Shown here one piece after another: positions 4,727 to 5,316 of a DNA stretch of 5,316 bases (position 1 is its first letter; every line of letters starts with the position of its first letter). This stretch comes from Pseudomonadota bacterium (GTDB lineage Bacteria; Pseudomonadota; Alphaproteobacteria; Rhizobiales; Devosiaceae). Below the pieces are notes generated by a model. It searched no databases, was not told the origin of the DNA, and saw nothing but the letters and a program-made list of their open reading frames with translations. A program made the position numbers and the translations under genes. Location: NCBI GenBank assembly GCA_023431205.1, contig JAEYXQ010000054.1, positions 1-5,316 of the forward strand. Reading direction: 5' to 3'.

Positions 4727-5263
4727 TCAGGCCTCGGCAGCCGCAGTCTCGCCACGGCGAGCCTGCAGTTCCGAAACCTTGATGCCGCGGCGAGCGGCGA
4801 CCGAGCGAGGGCTATCGACGCGCTTCAGCGCATCGAAGGTGGCCCGCACCATGTTGTAGGGGTTCGCAGTGCCCTGCGACTTGGCGACGATGTCGTTGAT
4901 CCCGAGGGTCTCGAACACCGCACGCATCGGACCACCGGCAATGATACCGGTACCCGGAACGGCGGCACGCAGGATCACCTTGCCGGCGCCGTGACGGCCC
5001 GTCACGTCGTGGTGCAGGGTGCGGGCGTCGCGGAGCGGCACCCGGATCATCTGGCGCTTGGCCTGCTCGGTGGCCTTGCGGATGGCTTCCGGCACTTCAC
5101 GCGCCTTGCCATGACCGAAGCCTACGCGGCCCTTCTGGTCGCCGACCACGACGAGAGCGGCGAAGCCGAAGCGCCGGCCACCCTTAACAACCTTGGCCAC
5201 ACGGTTGATGTGGACCAGGCGATCGACGAACTCGCTTTCGCGTTCCTGAACGTCTCTGCTCAT
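4727..5263 (-). CDS. rpsE: 30S ribosomal protein S5 (uS5)
   Basis: This encodes 178 residues of small-subunit protein uS5, which helps maintain translational accuracy and lies near the mRNA entry side of the 30S body. The N-terminal S5 RNA-binding domain covers about residues 10-75, with the conserved VAKVVKGGRRFGF loop at 22-34; in other bacteria, changes in this loop give spectinomycin resistance. GRVGFGHGKAREVPEA follows at 45-60. The C-terminal domain covers about 85-160, with the motif PGTGIIAGGPMRAVFE at 103-118. The tail (165-178) is Ala/Glu-rich. The ATG start is preceded by GAGGA (5273-5277) at 9 bases. It is the only plausible start, because the in-frame rplR stop lies seven codons upstream. 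Many alphaproteobacterial S5 proteins have a longer basic N-terminal arm, so this one is compact. Stop is TGA; rpmD follows after 20 bases. Confidence 0.98.
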   Translation of the reverse strand: MSRDVQERESEFVDRLVHINRVAKVVKGGRRFGFAALVVVGDQKGRVGFGHGKAREVPEAIRKATEQAKRQMIRVPLRDARTLHHDVTGRHGAGKVILRAAVPGTGIIAGGPMRAVFETLGINDIVAKSQGTANPYNMVRATFDALKRVDSPRSVAARRGIKVSELQARRGETAAAEA

Positions 5264-5284
5264 AATGTTTCTTCCTCGCCGTGG

Positions 5285-5316
5285 TTAGAACTGCAGACCG
5301 CCTTCACGGGCGGCGT
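5285..5316 (-). CDS. rplR: 50S ribosomal protein L18 (uL18), C-terminal end only
   Basis: Only the last nine codons and the TAA stop (5285-5287) lie in the window; the rest is beyond the right edge. The visible residues, AAREGGLQF, match the usual uL18 ending (Ala-Ala-Arg-Glu-x-Gly-Leu-x-Phe). The gene stands directly before rpsE, where rplR is found in the spc operon. uL18 belongs to the large subunit and binds 5S rRNA in the central protuberance. The stop is 21 bases upstream of the rpsE start and in the same reading frame. The call rests on a very short stretch plus gene order. Confidence 0.88.
   Translation of the reverse strand, partial: AAREGGLQF

Noticed and set aside
5264..5287. rplR and rpsE in the same reading frame, separated by a TAA and seven sense codons
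   Set aside because: Stop read-through could in theory extend S5, but the frame agreement has a one-in-three chance and rpsE has its own ribosome binding site and ATG. Nothing supports a fused product.
1..5316. A hidden mobile element, CRISPR array, defence or other accessory system
   Set aside because: The whole window is accounted for by conserved spc and alpha operon genes plus short spacers. There are no spaced repeats, terminal inverted repeats, tRNA genes, integrase-like or unrecognised reading frames.

Overview
The window is a GC-rich stretch of a bacterial chromosome holding the end of the spc ribosomal-protein operon, then adk, then the alpha operon. Every gene lies on the minus strand, so transcription runs from high to low coordinates. 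The order is rplR (last codons) - rpsE - rpmD - rplO - secY - adk - rpsM - rpsK - rpoA (cut at the window edge). Three features suggest an alphaproteobacterium: adk sits directly after secY, rpmJ is missing after secY, and rpsD is missing between rpsK and rpoA. The protein sequences look most like Sphingomonadales (a Novosphingobium-type genome), but that finer placement is recalled similarity and was not tested.

Region by region: 5285-5316 holds the last nine codons of rplR. 4004-5263 holds the tightly packed rpsE, rpmD and rplO, with gaps of 13 to 21 bases. 3864-4003 is a 140-base gap rich in inverted repeats in front of secY. secY (2523-3863) overlaps adk (1963-2526) by the four bases ATGA. 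1787-1962 is a 176-base gap with a plausible sigma70-type promoter that would restart transcription for the alpha operon. rpsM (1418-1786), rpsK (897-1289) and rpoA (1-788) follow, separated by gaps of 128 and 108 bases. Both of those gaps carry hairpins and share a 13-base repeat.

The genes supply parts of both ribosomal subunits (uS5, uS11, uS13, uL15, uL18, uL30), the protein-conducting channel of the Sec translocon, the enzyme that balances adenine nucleotides, and the alpha subunit that starts RNA polymerase assembly. They are growth-linked housekeeping genes, and none looks broken, fused or horizontally acquired. I see no mobile element, CRISPR array, tRNA, rRNA or defence system. I found no evidence of a novel biological system. 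What deserves a second look is the structure of the three long gaps before secY, rpsK and rpoA, and the candidate promoter after adk.
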